DNA of 12,115 nt from Beroe ovata (taxonomy: Eukaryota > Ctenophora > Nuda > Beroida > Beroidae): assembly GCA_946803715.1 (NCBI GenBank), contig CAMPET010000190.1, positions 1 to 12,115 on the forward strand. The letters are read 5' to 3'. Of this stretch, positions 1-8,349 are shown in pieces. A program made the position numbers and the translations under genes. Numbering within the stretch: position 1 is the first letter of the stretch; every line of letters starts with the position of its first letter. The notes below the pieces were generated by a model. It was not told where the DNA came from. It did no database searches and was given only the letters and a program-made list of their open reading frames with translations.

Positions 1-765
1 AATTTCCCAATCAGCTAGCTCTCTATTTCTTTCAGATTCAAATTCTACGTCAAAAAATAAGCCAGAAACACTGTTTTTCAGTTTGTCGCGTGGAATTTTG
101 GCTCTATCTCGCTTCCCTGAGGGGTAATCTCCAAGAACTCATGTAACTGAACGTTTTCAACGTCAAGATCGTGGCGGACGAAACAATCAACTGCGTTACG
201 AAATTACGAAAAGGAGCGATTTCTCATTCATCTCCAGTGGCAAAACAGAGACTTGGGTCGGGCATCATTGCAAAATAAAGATCTTTCCCCGAGATTTATC
301 CCCCTCCTCATTCCCTCATATATATACTCACAAGTTTTGCTGATGTTTCTTCCCCTGGGTATGCGCCAGGTAACTCCCCTCGTTGTTATGGAGCGTGAGA
401 CACAGCTTACACTCATAGCTCCCCAGGTGATTCTTCATGAAGTATGGGTCCTGAGGGAGGGAAGCGGAGTGTCAAATACGATAGACACCCATAATTTATC
501 TCAGTTATTGCTCAGTTATAAGCACGGAAGATGTAGTTCTTTCCACAAACACGGGGAAGGTCCAGCACAAACACACGAAAATACATTTTCTCCTCTCATC
601 AAACCTCGATTGATTTCCTACTCATCCAAAGTCCTCCACTCCTCACAACACTCCACCTACCCCTGAAAATTCCAACCTCAGTCCTTTCTCTCTCTCTCTC
701 AGTCACGCGATACACAAACACAAATCACATCCCTGGAAATATACGGTGGTTTAACGGGTCATGTC

Positions 766-784
766 CACGTGACTGTGCCACGTG
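766..784. promoter_or_regulatory. Pair of CACGTG E-boxes in an 11-bp direct repeat
   Basis: The 11-mer CCACGTGACTG occurs at 765-775 and again at 778-788, two bases apart. Each copy contains the palindromic E-box CACGTG followed by AC, the core bound by bHLH-zip factors such as USF, MITF/TFE and Myc/Max. No start site is assigned next to it, so a regulatory role is inferred only. Confidence 0.4.
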
Positions 785-1144
785 ACTGGATATTCACCTT
801 GTTCAGATCGATGGTTTCCAGGGCGAGTTGTCGTAGTCGCTCTCTCCGGTCCCGGTTACTCTCGGAGAAGGAGGCCACACCCCCGCCCCCCGTCTTACTG
901 CCGACCCTGTTCTGGAAATCCATGGCCTAGATCATGCACTACCTATACATTGAGAGGGTCAGGCGATAGCGATTGAAAGATATAATTTATATGAAACTAG
1001 GATATGGGCATAAATTCCATCTGAATTGAACAAAACACGAGAAGAAATCAACGTCGCGATACCATAACACAAAACATTGATTTCCTGACTTCAAATCTCT
1101 GTACATTTCGATAAATTTACATCCTATAAGTTCATGTCTCTGTT

Positions 1145-1167
1145 CACGTGACACTATTCTGCACGTG
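1145..1167. promoter_or_regulatory. Second pair of CACGTG E-boxes
   Basis: Two CACGTGAC sites lie at 1145-1152 and 1162-1169, 17 bases apart start to start. They sit about 50 bases beyond the stop codon of the minus-strand small gene, so they are not in an obvious promoter position for that gene. Confidence 0.35.
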
Positions 1168-1214
1168 ACAAGTCCTTATCTTTCCTTTTCCGTAGGTTTA
1201 GGAAGGGGTCGAAC

Positions 1215-1551
1215 TTAAGGTTCGGGTTGTCTCACTTTCTTTGCGTTCATCGCGATGCTCGCGTCCACAAAGTAGTTCCGTTCTTCGTCATTGCCCGAGC
1301 CCCGTGAATATTCAGGTTCCCCGTGGTACTGTGCATCTGTTAAGAGAGGGTCAGGGTGACCTTGACCTAATTACAGGAGGAACTGTGTTGCTTGCGAAGT
1401 GAATGTAAATGAGGTGCAGAAAAATCTCAATTTGGAATGAAGGTAAAAAATAAATCAGACATGTATTTTGGGACGCGTAATAAATACCTTTAGTAGCTGA
1501 AGCTAGACTTCTAACAGAGGTTAATGATCGAGAACAAATTGCCCTAATCAT
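1215..1551 (-). CDS. Small probable mitochondrial protein, two exons, 61 aa
   Basis: Exon 1 is 1488-1551 and exon 2 is 1215-1336. ATG at 1551 opens MIRAICSRSLTSVRSLASAT, rich in Arg, Ser and Leu, with no acidic residue in its first 21 positions, typical of a mitochondrial presequence. Exon 1 ends AAAG|gtattt in phase 1. The acceptor is a pyrimidine-rich ccctctcttaacag, and exon 2 starts with two bases completing an Asp codon. The remaining residues are hydrophilic, with an acidic GNDEERNYFVD stretch and the C-terminus KKVRQPEP, then TAA at 1217-1215. Matching phase and good splice sites favour a real gene. The family is not recognised. The tail YFVD...K.R.PEP weakly recalls the C-terminus of the complex I subunit NDUFV3, but spacing differs by two residues, so this is a guess. 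It lies 238 bases downstream of PSMG4 on the same strand. Confidence 0.55.
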
Positions 1552-1789
1552 GCCTAGTGAAAGTTGTGAGTTAGGACAGAACATTCGAGAACACGTAAGT
1601 TTAGCATGAACTCTCGCCAAACATGAAAACGAGAATTTCGGACAAAAAATCCAAAACAAATTGCCGGATTTCAAAGCGTCCCTGTCATCCGGTCATTAGT
1701 CTGTGTCTCTTCAATTCTCGAAATATATGTATGCAGTCTCGGCGAACGCCACTAGATTTCTGATCAAGTCACAATCCCCCTCTCCAGTG

Positions 1790-2439
1790 TCAGGGAGTCG
1801 TCAGGAACACTTCTGGGTTGCTATTGAGTTTCTGGAACACTATTTTCTCGCACATGGGAACCTCGTCAGGTTCCAAATCGTCCGCAAACACGAATACCTG
1901 ATGTCAGTGGAGAACAAAATAATCAAAAGACTCTCCTCAAAACTCGAGGCGATTTCGTACTTCAACTACTCCCAATCTCGTACCTGATGATTCGTTTTCG
2001 CGGCCAGCTTTTGAGCCAGGTTCGTGGTCCAATCCTGAGATCCGAGTAGTTTTGAGGAGGCTGGCTGTTTGCCAGGAAGGGAGAGTGCCGTGCTGATGGT
2101 GGTGAGGTTTGCTTCTTCCCGTCCTGAATAGAAAATGGGTTATTAGCTATCACCAGAAAATATAATCTTTGTCAATGTCAAGTATAGCGGACTCTAGGGA
2201 GTGTTGACTATGGCGTCGGGAAAAATATTTCACCCATACATTATACAAACAAACTTGTATTTCACAAACAAAACAATCATCGCGAACACAGTTCCCCCGT
2301 ATTTCTCACCTATCCATAGGACGAATGATTGCTTCATCTTCAGGACGCTGAAGAACACTCCCATAGCTGTGAATGTGTGGTGTGCTATGCTCGCTGGACA
2401 GGGAATGAGTTCCTCCCTTTCATTTGCAGTGGTCAACAT
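1790..2439 (-). CDS. PSMG4: PSMG4-like proteasome assembly chaperone 4 (PAC4), three exons, 125 aa
   Basis: PAC4 pairs with PAC3 as a cytosolic chaperone that helps build the alpha ring of the 20S proteasome. Exons are 2310-2439, 1984-2123 and 1790-1897. Phases agree: exon 1 ends in phase 1 (ATAG|gtgaga), exon 2 starts with two bases and ends in phase 0 (CATCAG|gtacga), and exon 3 runs to TGA at 1792-1790. Family landmarks in order are HTFTAMG near residue 21, QSFVLWIG at the exon 1/2 junction (human SLFLWVG), SKLLGS, then the strongest block LAQKLAAKTNHQVFVFADDL across the exon 2/3 junction (human LAQRLARKTNKQVFV), and a C-terminal helix ending NSNPEVFLTTP. The 125-residue length is close to the 123 of human PSMG4. 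Met at 2439 is the first after an in-frame TAA eight codons upstream. An attccag just before it could instead be an acceptor for a more 5' exon, so the N-terminus is less sure than the body. Confidence 0.9.
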
Positions 2440-3212
2440 AGCTGGAATATGGGAAGGGAGGGGTTAGAACTTACAGATCTAAGTAGACTCTTGCCAGAGT
2501 TCATTATCGCTGTAATATTGCAAGATGTCAAAATGGGGACTAATCAAGAAGAATCCAGAATTAAACAACCCGAGCTATAAATACAATAAATTAAAAGCTA
2601 AATTGAATCACGCTGTAGTAAAATCAAAGTCAGAATGAACCGCCATAATTGATAACTGATAACTCCCAATTTTCATAATCCATTCGAAAACTTTAAACAT
2701 TATCATTCCCAAAAAATTATTTAAGTAATCACATGTATCAGATGCTAGGAATTCCCCACAAAAAAGGTTCAACTCTAGATCAAGAACAACTTCTCAGGTC
2801 TTCTAAAGCTTGAAGACTAGGATAAAAGACATACTCCTGCTAAATGATTTAATCGGATTTCGGAGTGTTATGGGTATCTAGACAGTTAAAACTTCAATAA
2901 TTCAGGTTATAACATACGTTTAACATCACACAAAAGTATCGTTTCATTTTGAAATTTATGTATAAAAACGTTTCCTAGAACACACACATACATATCATAC
3001 CTACTTAAATACATTCTTAAACTATACGAGCGCTGAATCACAGATTAACTTCTAATTTGAGCCCAAGAATTTTGATTCATATCAGTTGTGTCTACCTATG
3101 GTCAGAACTAAATCAAGATTTTCTCTGGTTCGGCTGGACAGAAATCTATATATGCATAAAAAACGTTCAACTATAGACCAAAGTAATCTCATCTACACTT
3201 GTATGTCATGAA

Positions 3213-3323
3213 TTACAAACTTGTACGAATGAAATCTCTGACCGGACACGGACAGTCAACAAATAGCGTGAGTTCATAACCCAGTTTGAAGTGGTCTTTC
3301 TTCATTTCTTCTCTCGCCGCCAT
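3213..3323 (-). CDS. Possible 5' first exon with ATG (PSMG4 leader exon or separate small ORF)
   Basis: On the minus strand an ATG at 3323 opens the peptide MAAREEMKKDHFKLGYELTL and stays open for about 36 codons to a TAA. It sits nine bases from a palindromic TATCACGTGATA, an E-box close to a start. A weak donor after codon 14 (CTGG|gttatg, phase 1) would match the phase-1 acceptors in PSMG4 exon 1 (attccag|CT or gtccag|CG), giving an alternative PSMG4 N-terminus. The donor is far from consensus and the leader is not conserved, so this is tentative. Confidence 0.25.
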   Translation of the reverse strand: MAAREEMKKDHFKLGYELTLFVDCPCPVRDFIRTSL

Positions 3324-3331
3324 TAGGCTAT

Positions 3332-3337
3332 CACGTG
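3332..3337. promoter_or_regulatory. E-box in palindrome TATCACGTGATA
   Basis: A 12-bp perfect palindrome at 3329-3340 centred on CACGTG, nine bases 5' of an ATG-GCG-GCG on the minus strand. Position and symmetry suggest a proximal promoter element for the PSMG4 side. No transcript evidence is visible in sequence. Confidence 0.35.
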
Positions 3338-3548
3338 ATATGCTAACAATAACAACAGATTTCAATTCTGGAAATTCGTTACGAACTTAGCAAAAATCTT
3401 CTACAAAATCCAATCTTCATATATATTTACAATTAAAAACATCAAATCTGTGCTGTTCACAACATCATAAATATACCCTGTTAACCATAAATTATCCACG
3501 CAGATTTTTTTTAACTTTGAGCAACGAAAGTCCTGCTCCTAAATTAGG

Positions 3549-5233
3549 TCAGGAGAAAACATTAGTACTCTTATTAAACCCGTTCCCCTTCTTGTTTTTC
3601 TTTTTACCCTTCTTGCCCTGTTGGGCGCCTTGAACAGTCTGGTTTTTACCATCCTGGCCCTTATTTGACTTCTTATTCTTAGTCCTTTCTGGAATGAAAG
3701 AATGGGCATGATTCTGATTCGGCATCGGCTTGTTCCGATTATATCCGTAATTGTCCTCCTCAACTTTTTTAGATTTCTTATCTTCTTTGAAGGATACATG
3801 GTTAGTATTACCATTACTATTTTTGCTTTTGTTCTTCTTCTTACCCCTATTCACCCCGAGTTTTTCGAGTTCCTCCTTGATTTTGTTGAATTTCTTCGGT
3901 TTTTCAACTTTCGATTCGATTTTGTCCAGTTTTTCTAGCGATTTATGAGACCTAGATTTCACTTTCCCCAGATTAGCCTCCTTACTAAACAATCCCTCAT
4001 CCAGAGAACGGCAACGGCGGTTCACCTTCTTCTCCGTCTTCTTAACCGGAAAATCGGAAGCGAGCGATTTCGAGCGCGGAAAGTGACTCTTATTCCGGTG
4101 TTTCTTGGCAGCGCTCTTCGCACTGCTATCGCTTACAACTGTGTCGGAGTATCCCGGTTGATCGGCCTCCTTTTTCACCTTCCGTTTCTTCATTTGGGCG
4201 AGCGAGGATGCAGTTGTGTCGTATCGTATCACGAGCTGTGGTCCGGCGTAGTACGCGTCGTCTGGCGCCTCCTCAGGGCATTCCTGCGTTGTAAAGAGTT
4301 CGTGTGCAGATAGAATACGGAATCATGAGTTCCGAAATTGTGATGAGTGGTTTAACATGCCACCACACAACACCGTCTGTTAAGTAGTGACGGGTATCTC
4401 AAGCACACGACAGTAGGTACTCACGTATCCCCAGTGTCCTTGGCGACCGCAGTTGTAACAATAGACTGGGCGGTTGTCATGACGACGATGTGGCGGCGAT
4501 GACGGCTGAACTGGTGGCCCGTGAGACGTCGTGGCGTGAAATTGCCGCCACTTGTCAGGACAGTGAGATTCGTTGTGTCCCGGGATTTGGCATCTCATAC
4601 ACACTTTCCAACTGGGAACGATGGGCATCGAACAATCCTGGCGTGTTGAAATAAGTGGATATATACAAAATTGAAAATGGAAATCACCGGGTCTGAAAAT
4701 AACGCGATGGTTGAGGTACATATGTGATTTCTGACCTTTTTGGTATGGCCAGGGTAACCACAATTGTAACACAATGCATGGGAACAGTTTCTGTACGTGT
4801 GCCCTACCATTCCACATGCTAAACACGGCTGAGCTTTCTGAAAATAGGCAGTGATATTCTGTGTTGTTTCAGTGGTGTATAACAAGCATCAGTTGCGATA
4901 TAGTGAGTTTCAATATGCAACATTTCGGCATTTTTCAACACAATTATAATCTTGGAATATTAAGATCATCTCGAACATACAAAATATGCTGCGCGCGTCG
5001 GTATGTCGCGCGCGCAAGACAAATGCTGAAGAGAGTCAGTTCATGCGAGATATGTGCAAAAATTTTCGGGACAAATATGCAAAATTTACTGAAACAACTA
5101 GCAGACACGCTGTCTTTGAAGAAGTTGTACTTACCCTCGGTTTAGGGCAGTCGTATTTGACATGGCCGTTTTCGTTGCAGTTGTAGCACGTCATCTGTAC
5201 GGGATTGTAGTATCTACTGATGTCACCGCGACC
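3549..5233 (-). CDS. ZCCHC7: ZCCHC7 / Air1-Air2-like zinc-knuckle RNA surveillance protein (N-terminus not resolved)
   Basis: ZCCHC7 is the RNA-binding partner in the TRAMP nuclear polyadenylation complex, which marks RNAs for exosome decay. Four exons were found: 5135-5233, 4736-4837, 4425-4637 and 3549-4283. All junctions are phase 0. Five CCHC knuckles (CX2CX4HX4C) are visible: CYNCNENGHVKYDC; CLACGMVGHTYRNC; CYNCGYPGHTKK|DC; CMRCQIPGHNESHC; CYNCGRQGHWGY|EC. The third and fifth are completed only by splicing, which fixes the chosen acceptors. After knuckle 4, DKWRQFHATTSHGPP matches the family's IWRQYHLTTKPGPP. The last exon is a 244-residue Lys/Ser/Asn-rich basic tail, nuclear and likely disordered, ending ...NVFS before TGA at 3551-3549. 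Donors include gtaagt after knuckle 1 and gtgagt after knuckle 5. The exon at 5233 begins at a tctctctgcag acceptor, so an upstream exon must exist. The long acidic N-terminus of vertebrate ZCCHC7 was not found. Confidence 0.92.
4838..5134 (-). other. ZCCHC7 intron with GC-alternating patches
   Basis: This 297-base intron lies between knuckle 1 and knuckles 2-3. It contains two CG-alternating tracts (CTGCGCGCGTCGG near 4988 and GTCGCGCGCGC near 5005). They interrupt otherwise AT-rich DNA and resemble the GC runs at 6553-6563, 6680-6755 and 7100-7128. Plus-strand open frames here are not supported. Confidence 0.5.
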
Positions 5234-6463
5234 CTGCAGAGAGAATAAACTTAACTTCCCCAATTTGTTAATTTGGTTTTCCCGATAGCTGATTACATGA
5301 TCTGTATGCCTTTACTCCCTACCTACATCAACTTCAGACACCAAATAGCATCTGGTATCAGATTGAGGGATATGGATTAAACTGAGAACTCTGAAACGCG
5401 AGGTTTTTTCATTTGACGCAGCATATACTGGTCGTATCTAAGTCAACTTAGATAATTTTGTTCCTCGAAACGAGAGAAATTTTCAGCGCTGGCCCGAAAA
5501 GCGAATAGAGGACATAAGAACAAAGTAAGATCCTAAAACAGTGTACACCACACAAAATAGTGCACTCGAACGGTTGCGACACTCTTGATGTGTTTCTAGG
5601 AATGGTACACGGTGGGGAAGAGTGTTGTGAATTGTTGAATTGAATTCATCAATTAGAGAGCGGTTCTGATATGTTCTGTTATGTTTCGACATATGTTCTT
5701 ATTAGATTTCGACCTCACGATATGTTCGAATGCCAATGTTCAGCGAATGTCAATGTCCAACACTCGCTATCTTGAGATAGTGGGCAACCGTATTGAACTA
5801 CCCAGCACCTGACTGTTATCTAACACAGTGAAAATCCTTGCTGTACGAATCGAAACCGTGTGGTTCCGGACAGACCGCCTTGTCACAGAAGTTGAATGCA
5901 GTCTGAACGCAGGCTGCATTCAAACGCTGATTTTAGACCCCGGGAATGTCAAAATAGTATATTTCCGGGTACTGCTATTCATGTATCTANAGAGAAAGAT
6001 CATGAGAGACATCTGCCGTGCCCTGGGAGCCTGGTTAGCAAAGGAGGGAAAATTGAACAAGGATGTGATGATAGTGACAGCATCTTTCAATTACTGTCAA
6101 TCATGTGCATTGCTGTCTTTGGATATGATTTCAGTTTGAATAGGGACCAATCAGTTCGAAAGATGACGTGATGGACATTATTGTAGTTTTTGGCAATCTT
6201 CTAACATGTTTTCATTGTCATGTATGGAAGGCGCGGATATAAACTTGCCATCTAAAGTGCAAAGCACATAATTTCATCAATTTTGTCAAATTATTATTTC
6301 TCATGCATGGTGTGCACGAAATTGAACTCTCATTGGAATGACAGCAATGTTCTCATACTTTCACTTCAACCCATTATGAATTCAGAATTTGGAAGGTTCT
6401 TTATGTTGTTACATCAGACTCTAAATGACTTTTATAGTTTTATACCATCAACAACTTCCTTAC
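5234..6463. other. Probable ZCCHC7 5' intron(s) and unassigned DNA
   Basis: A missing ZCCHC7 N-terminal exon should lie here or further right, but none could be proved. Candidates are a minus-strand piece at 5321-5387 (tttcag acceptor, gtaggt donor, phase 0, encoding ...SEVD) and a plus-strand open frame at 5828-6139 containing RKIMRDICRALGAWLAKEG, interrupted by an ambiguous base at 5990. Neither carries a known family signature. A 10-bp inverted repeat, TTGAATGCAG with a 12-base spacer, lies at 5892-5923. Confidence 0.4.
5892..5923. repeat. Short inverted repeat, 10-bp arms
   Basis: TTGAATGCAG (5892-5901) and CTGCATTCAA (5914-5923) are exact reverse complements around a 12-base spacer. It could form a small hairpin or be a two-fold symmetric binding site. 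No function is implied. Confidence 0.5.
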
Positions 6464-6530
6464 AAGTCTTTTTTCCAATTTTCTTGAATTCAAAATTCAA
6501 ATACCCCTGAAATCTCTGCATCGCTGACAT
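6464..6530 (-). CDS. Candidate first coding exon of ZCCHC7
   Basis: On the minus strand, ATG at 6530 opens MSAMQRFQGYLNFEFKKIGK and reaches a strong donor (ACTT|gtaagg) at 6463 after 67 bases. It lies just downstream, in minus-strand order, of a CCAAT box and a palindromic E-box, in a plausible first-exon position. Against it, the peptide does not resemble the acidic N-terminus of vertebrate ZCCHC7. The exon ends in phase 1 while the next certain exon starts in phase 0, so at least one more exon would be needed. Confidence 0.28.
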
Positions 6531-6552
6531 ATGCTAGCTCCCACTAGTGAGG

Positions 6553-6600
6553 AGCGCGCGCTAGTCACGTGACTAAATTCTGCGTCGTGATTGGTCTAAC
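6553..6600 (-). promoter_or_regulatory. Promoter-like block: CCAAT box and palindromic GTCACGTGAC E-box
   Basis: Read on the minus strand, CCAAT (6594-6590) is followed by the 14-bp perfect palindrome TAGTCACGTGACTA (6575-6562), a GC-rich AGCGCGCGCTCC patch, and an ATG at 6530. GTCACGTGAC is the ideal 10-base CLEAR/MITF-TFE-type E-box and is also bound by USF. The arrangement fits a TATA-less promoter for ZCCHC7. Confidence 0.5.
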
Positions 6601-6650
6601 GGCGCTTCCCTGCGCAAACGTCTCAAAACGCCCATGGGTAAACTATTTGG

Positions 6651-6780
6651 CCGTCTACTATACCTGACCTGTTTCTCGCGCACGCGCGCGCCTTCATCGA
6701 AGGCCGAAACATCGAAGGCCTGTTTCGGCCTTCGATGAAGGCGCGCTCGCGCGAGAAACAGGTCAGGTAACATCTGACGG
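6651..6780. repeat. GC-rich long hairpin (near-perfect inverted repeat)
   Basis: The left arm 6661-6711 and right arm 6721-6769 are reverse complements except for a short length change (6 versus 4 bases) in a GC-alternating segment. There are 21 matched pairs on the outside and 24 on the inside, with a 9-base loop (TCGAAGGCC, 6712-6720). Pairing continues imperfectly outward to CCGTC at 6651 and GACGG at 6776. The repeated unit CATCGAAGGCC also occurs twice directly. Open frames read through it on the minus strand are by-products of the palindrome. It may be a small foldback or MITE-type element next to the putative ZCCHC7 promoter. Confidence 0.85.
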
Positions 6781-7051
6781 GGGGGATGCAACGTGCATTN
6801 TACAGCCCCATTGGAACACCACTTTTTGGATTTTGAGGGTCATAGAAGAGCAACAGCAGTTTTTTTTATCTTCAATTACTGTATTCTGGTGCCAAAAAGT
6901 TGTTTTTTGATCATAACTTGAAAATGTTTTGAAGCTTATAGTTACGTGTAAACTGATCCAAACACATTAACAAGAAGGTAGGGGGGCAACGCCATTTCAG
7001 GCCATATAGGGCGAACGCCTTCCTTGTGCCAAATGACATTTTCTTTTCAGC
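6781..7051. other. Unassigned spacer
   Basis: No gene is recognised. It begins with a G run and an ambiguous base at 6800, followed by AT-rich DNA. Confidence 0.4.
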
Positions 7052-7078
7052 CACGTGATCAGTCACGTGGGTCACGTG
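7052..7078. promoter_or_regulatory. Triple CACGTG E-box array
   Basis: Three CACGTG cores lie at 7052, 7064 and 7073 within 27 bases (the last as GTCACGTGAC). They are followed at 7101-7127 by two CG-alternating tracts flanking TGATGTT. No start codon with gene support lies near, so it may be a distal regulatory cluster or part of a repeat family. Confidence 0.45.
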
Positions 7079-7837
7079 ACTTATCTGCTAATACTTTTTG
7101 CGTGCGCGCGCTGATGTTCGCGCGCGCTTAGTGTCCCAGGCATGCACTATGATATTGATATGCAATGATTCCATTTCCACGATTCTGAATTTTGCAGATG
7201 ATGATCCAACACACAGAAAGTTTCAATGAAACAAATACAGACATGCTCTGCAATTCAATTGATTGAATGACGATTGACGTACTCAAACATTCGTCGAATA
7301 AGATCAAAAGTACCATGGATATTTACATTTTATATGGTGTCATGTGACCCAAGACACTGAATGCTTCACCCTAACAAGCATTTGCGACAGTCTGAATCAC
7401 TTATCACATGGCCTGGAGTCAAGGAGCAATGAGCATGTACATTGCACAACTACAATGTACATGAAATAATTTTATACGTTACATTCTGGGGGTGCGCATG
7501 CTGTGCTGAATATATCTCTTCAACCCCAAAACACAAGCACTGAAGTTGATGAAAGATTTTGCAGTCAAAGCTGCAGAAGATCCATGGCGTTATTGATTGA
7601 GATAGTGATATTCACTAGAATATAAAGTCACTGATACCAATCCTTTTACTAGAATTTCCTTTCACTGAATACCATGATACAGCTGGATCCAGTGGAAGTG
7701 GTGTAAGGTCAACATCGCCCCTTTGACATTGACCCTTCACCCTTGAGTTCCAGTTTTAAGCAGGACACCATGGTGCAACTACTATACACTGGCCTACACA
7801 CTAAAAAAATCTCGCGTCAATCCAGTTCCACACATAT

Positions 7838-8105
7838 GGGATAGTCATACTCACTCTCAGTCACTGTCACTGTCAAGTCGATCCGCACCTGTTTGGTGTG
7901 GGATAGTCATACTCCTGCTGGAGATATTGAGATAGTGAAACTGATCATCTGATACCAATATCATGACACAGCTGCATCCGGTGGAAGTGCTGCGATCATT
8001 ATTGCCTTCTTGAGTTTCAGTTGTATGCGGGACGCGACACCATGATTGGTTTGAAGCACCACTATCCCCGTCACTGTGAGTAGTAAGCGGGACCTGACAC
8101 CATAC
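7838..8105. repeat. Degenerate internal repeats of the foldback element
   Basis: GGGATAGTCATACTC occurs at 7838-7852 and 7900-7914. GCGGGAC-x-GACACCAT motifs occur near 8028 and 8090, with a shorter relative AGCAGGACACCATGG near 7758. CAGCTG(G/C)ATCC(A/G)GTGGAAGTG occurs at about 7681 and 7970, and inverted near 8137. The unit spacing of roughly 60 bases suggests an expanded minisatellite-like core. Confidence 0.6.
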
Positions 8106-8349
8106 TTGTTAATCCATTGACTCAATACCGGCATCCACTTCCACCGGATCAACCTGTATCATGGCATTGGTACTAGTGAGAGAGTATCACTATGATAGTG
8201 ATGGAGATAGAGACTATCTTCATCAATAACGACATGGATCTTGTGCAGCTTTGACTAAGAAATCTTTCATCAAGTTCAACTTCAGTGGGGTTGAGAAATA
8301 TATTCAGCATAGCATGCGCACCCTCAGAATGTAATGTATAATATCATAT

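Larger units (their letters stand above)
1..1214. other. Intergenic or 3'-flanking region, no gene recognised
   Basis: No convincing exon was found on either strand. Open frames at 253-666 (+) and 782-976 (+) lack splice context, family motifs or a clear start. The stretch holds a pyrimidine-rich run (about 675-705, TC repeats) and two pairs of CACGTG boxes, at 766/779 and 1145/1162. It lies downstream of the minus-strand gene ending at 1215, so its right edge should hold that gene's 3' UTR. No canonical AATAAA was seen near the stop on that strand. Confidence 0.5.
2440..3548. other. Intergenic or intronic stretch between PSMG4 and ZCCHC7
   Basis: This AT-rich DNA separates the PSMG4 start from the ZCCHC7 stop, both on the minus strand. 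It should contain the ZCCHC7 3' UTR and the PSMG4 promoter or leader intron. The only coding-like item seen is the ATG-GCG-GCG start at 3323 on the minus strand, listed separately. A TTTAAT at about 2847 (ATTAAA on the minus strand) is the only poly(A)-like hexamer noticed. Confidence 0.45.

Noticed and set aside
253-666. 137-codon plus-strand open frame
   Set aside because: No recognised domain, no splice or promoter support, and composition that looks like chance reading of pyrimidine-rich DNA.
1602-1681. Minus-strand fragment GRFEIRQFVLDFLSEILVF after an acag acceptor
   Set aside because: It looks coding, but ends in TAA with no phase-matched partner exon, since PSMG4 already stops at 1790. 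It is probably leader sequence of the small mitochondrial gene.
1703-1987. 94-codon plus-strand open frame
   Set aside because: It is antisense to PSMG4 exon 3 and its intron, and shows no family match.
2329-2580. 83-codon plus-strand open frame
   Set aside because: Antisense to PSMG4 exon 1.
3702-3948. Two Phe/Leu-rich plus-strand frames resembling membrane segments
   Set aside because: They are the complement of the Lys-rich ZCCHC7 tail; AAG/AAA codons read as Phe/Leu on the other strand.
4425-5233. CCHC knuckles as a retroviral or retrotransposon Gag remnant
   Set aside because: Five regularly spaced knuckles in spliced exons, the WRQFHATT motif and the basic tail fit ZCCHC7. No protease or polymerase signature is nearby.
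5321-5387. Possible ZCCHC7 exon with tttcag acceptor and gtaggt donor
   Set aside because: The phase fits, but the short peptide lacks family likeness and the exon is under 70 bases, so it is kept only as a candidate.
5828-6139. Plus-strand open frame with RKIMRDICRALGAWLAKEG
   Set aside because: Crosses an ambiguous base, has no recognised family and no paired exon. It could be a repeat fragment.
6573-6853. Two Arg-rich minus-strand open frames
   Set aside because: They run through the GC-rich hairpin and an ambiguous base, and are a product of the palindrome.
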